A DNA stretch of 6,044 nt from Actinomycetota bacterium (GTDB lineage Bacteria > Actinomycetota > Humimicrobiia > Humimicrobiales > Humimicrobiaceae), in assembly GCA_023379515.1 (NCBI GenBank), contig JAMCQQ010000414.1:1-6044 (forward strand), in the 5' to 3' direction. Of the stretch, positions 5,433 to 6,044 are shown one piece after another. Within the stretch, counting starts at the first letter, position 1, and every line of letters starts with the position of its first letter. The notes under the pieces were generated by a model. That model did no database searches. It saw nothing but the letters and a program-made list of their open reading frames with translations, and was not told where the DNA came from. Made by a program: the position numbers and the translations under genes.

Positions 5433-5444
5433 GAGGTGGTTTAA

Positions 5445-6044
5445 ATGGAAAAAAAGGCTTCAGTTTCTTATTGGATATATTGGGTTATTCTTATTGCTAT
5501 CACTCTTGTTGGATTTTCAGCTTTAGGCGTAAGGTTGATGGAAGGATTAAGAAGTACGAATCTGAATAGTATTGTATCCTGGGGATTATGGGTATCAATA
5601 TATATCTTTCTAATAGGAATTTCAGCCGGCTCTTTTTTACTTTCAACATTAGTTTATGTATTTGGTTTTAAACAGTTTGAAAAAACTGGTAAGATAGCTG
5701 TATTTACTGCGCTGCTGTCACTACTGGCAGGACTGGGTTTTGTAGCTATCGATTTAGGTCATATTGAAAGGTTTTTTTACATATTTGTTTCACCTAGTCC
5801 AACCTCAGTACTTACCTATGTAATTTTCTTTTACATGTTTTATATTGTTCTTCTTGTTGCTGAATTATGGTTATTAATGAGGAAAAAAGTATCCCCATCA
5901 GTGGTTGAAAGAGACAAAAAAGCAGTAAAAATATTAGGTATTCTAGGTATACCTACAGCTATTATTGTTCATGGAGGTACGGGATCAGTTTTTGCTGTAT
6001 TAAAGGCACAACCTTATTGGTTTACTCCACTTTTCCCTTTAATC
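5445..6044 (+). CDS. NrfD/PsrC-family quinone-interacting membrane subunit (3' end outside window)
   Basis: A frame with no stop runs from ATG 5445 to the window end, 200 codons. A near-perfect AGGAGGTGG (5431-5439) overlaps the stop of the iron-sulfur gene; the gap is 12 bp. Five hydrophobic helices are visible so far, about 8-28, 48-73, 83-103, 120-145 and 160-182; the family usually has eight to ten. Family signatures are WGLWVSIYIFLIGISAGSF (46-64), the AIDLGHIERF turn (101-110) corresponding to the DLG-P-RF motif, and HGGTGSVFAVL (176-186) followed by AQPYWFTPLFPL. NrfD/PsrC proteins anchor the complex and exchange electrons with menaquinone, taking or giving them through the four-cluster subunit. 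Its position directly after that subunit fits. The catalytic subunit should lie further downstream. Confidence 0.93.
   Translation, partial: MEKKASVSYWIYWVILIAITLVGFSALGVRLMEGLRSTNLNSIVSWGLWVSIYIFLIGISAGSFLLSTLVYVFGFKQFEKTGKIAVFTALLSLLAGLGFVAIDLGHIERFFYIFVSPSPTSVLTYVIFFYMFYIVLLVAELWLLMRKKVSPSVVERDKKAVKILGILGIPTAIIVHGGTGSVFAVLKAQPYWFTPLFPLI

Overview
The window is AT-rich bacterial DNA (about 30% G+C by eye) with strong AGGAGG-type ribosome binding sites and compact operons. The gene content points to an anaerobe that respires with a membrane-bound molybdopterin-type oxidoreductase. Codon use and Shine-Dalgarno strength suit a clostridial-type firmicute or a deep anaerobic lineage such as Atribacterota. 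This assignment is a guess from style, not from a marker gene.

Left part (1-1000): the last 39 codons of an OmpR-type response regulator run rightward and stop. A leftward pair of small membrane-protein genes (445-933, then 141-437) faces it, so no kinase follows the regulator. Upstream of the pair is a -10-like box and three TTTTAATT repeats spaced exactly 11 bp apart, a pattern typical of OmpR/PhoB-family binding sites.

Middle gap (about 1134-1622): no convincing protein gene. It holds a 12-bp perfect hairpin (1175-1206); a diverged copy of the tatA leader and first codons (1251-1337) that breaks off into a stop; a short, more GC-rich stretch with several possible stems; and a strong terminator (1448-1476).

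Two-component pair (1623-3657): an intact response regulator and an overlapping HAMP histidine kinase. The regulator is a close paralogue of the fragment at the left edge.

Regulatory hub (3712-4409): a leftward gene encodes an Xre-type DNA-binding domain joined to a seven-cysteine 'two-CW' domain. Between it and the rightward tatA operon lie three copies of a palindromic site, consensus TACCACAWTGTGGTA. They sit on the predicted -35/spacer regions of two back-to-back promoters, so the cysteine-rich regulator most likely controls itself and the tat/respiratory operon.

Right part (4410-6044): tatA, a four-cluster 4Fe-4S electron-transfer subunit, and an NrfD/PsrC-type quinone-interacting membrane subunit cut off by the window end. 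The missing catalytic molybdopterin subunit is expected further right. It would carry a twin-arginine signal, which would explain a tatA gene at the head of the operon.
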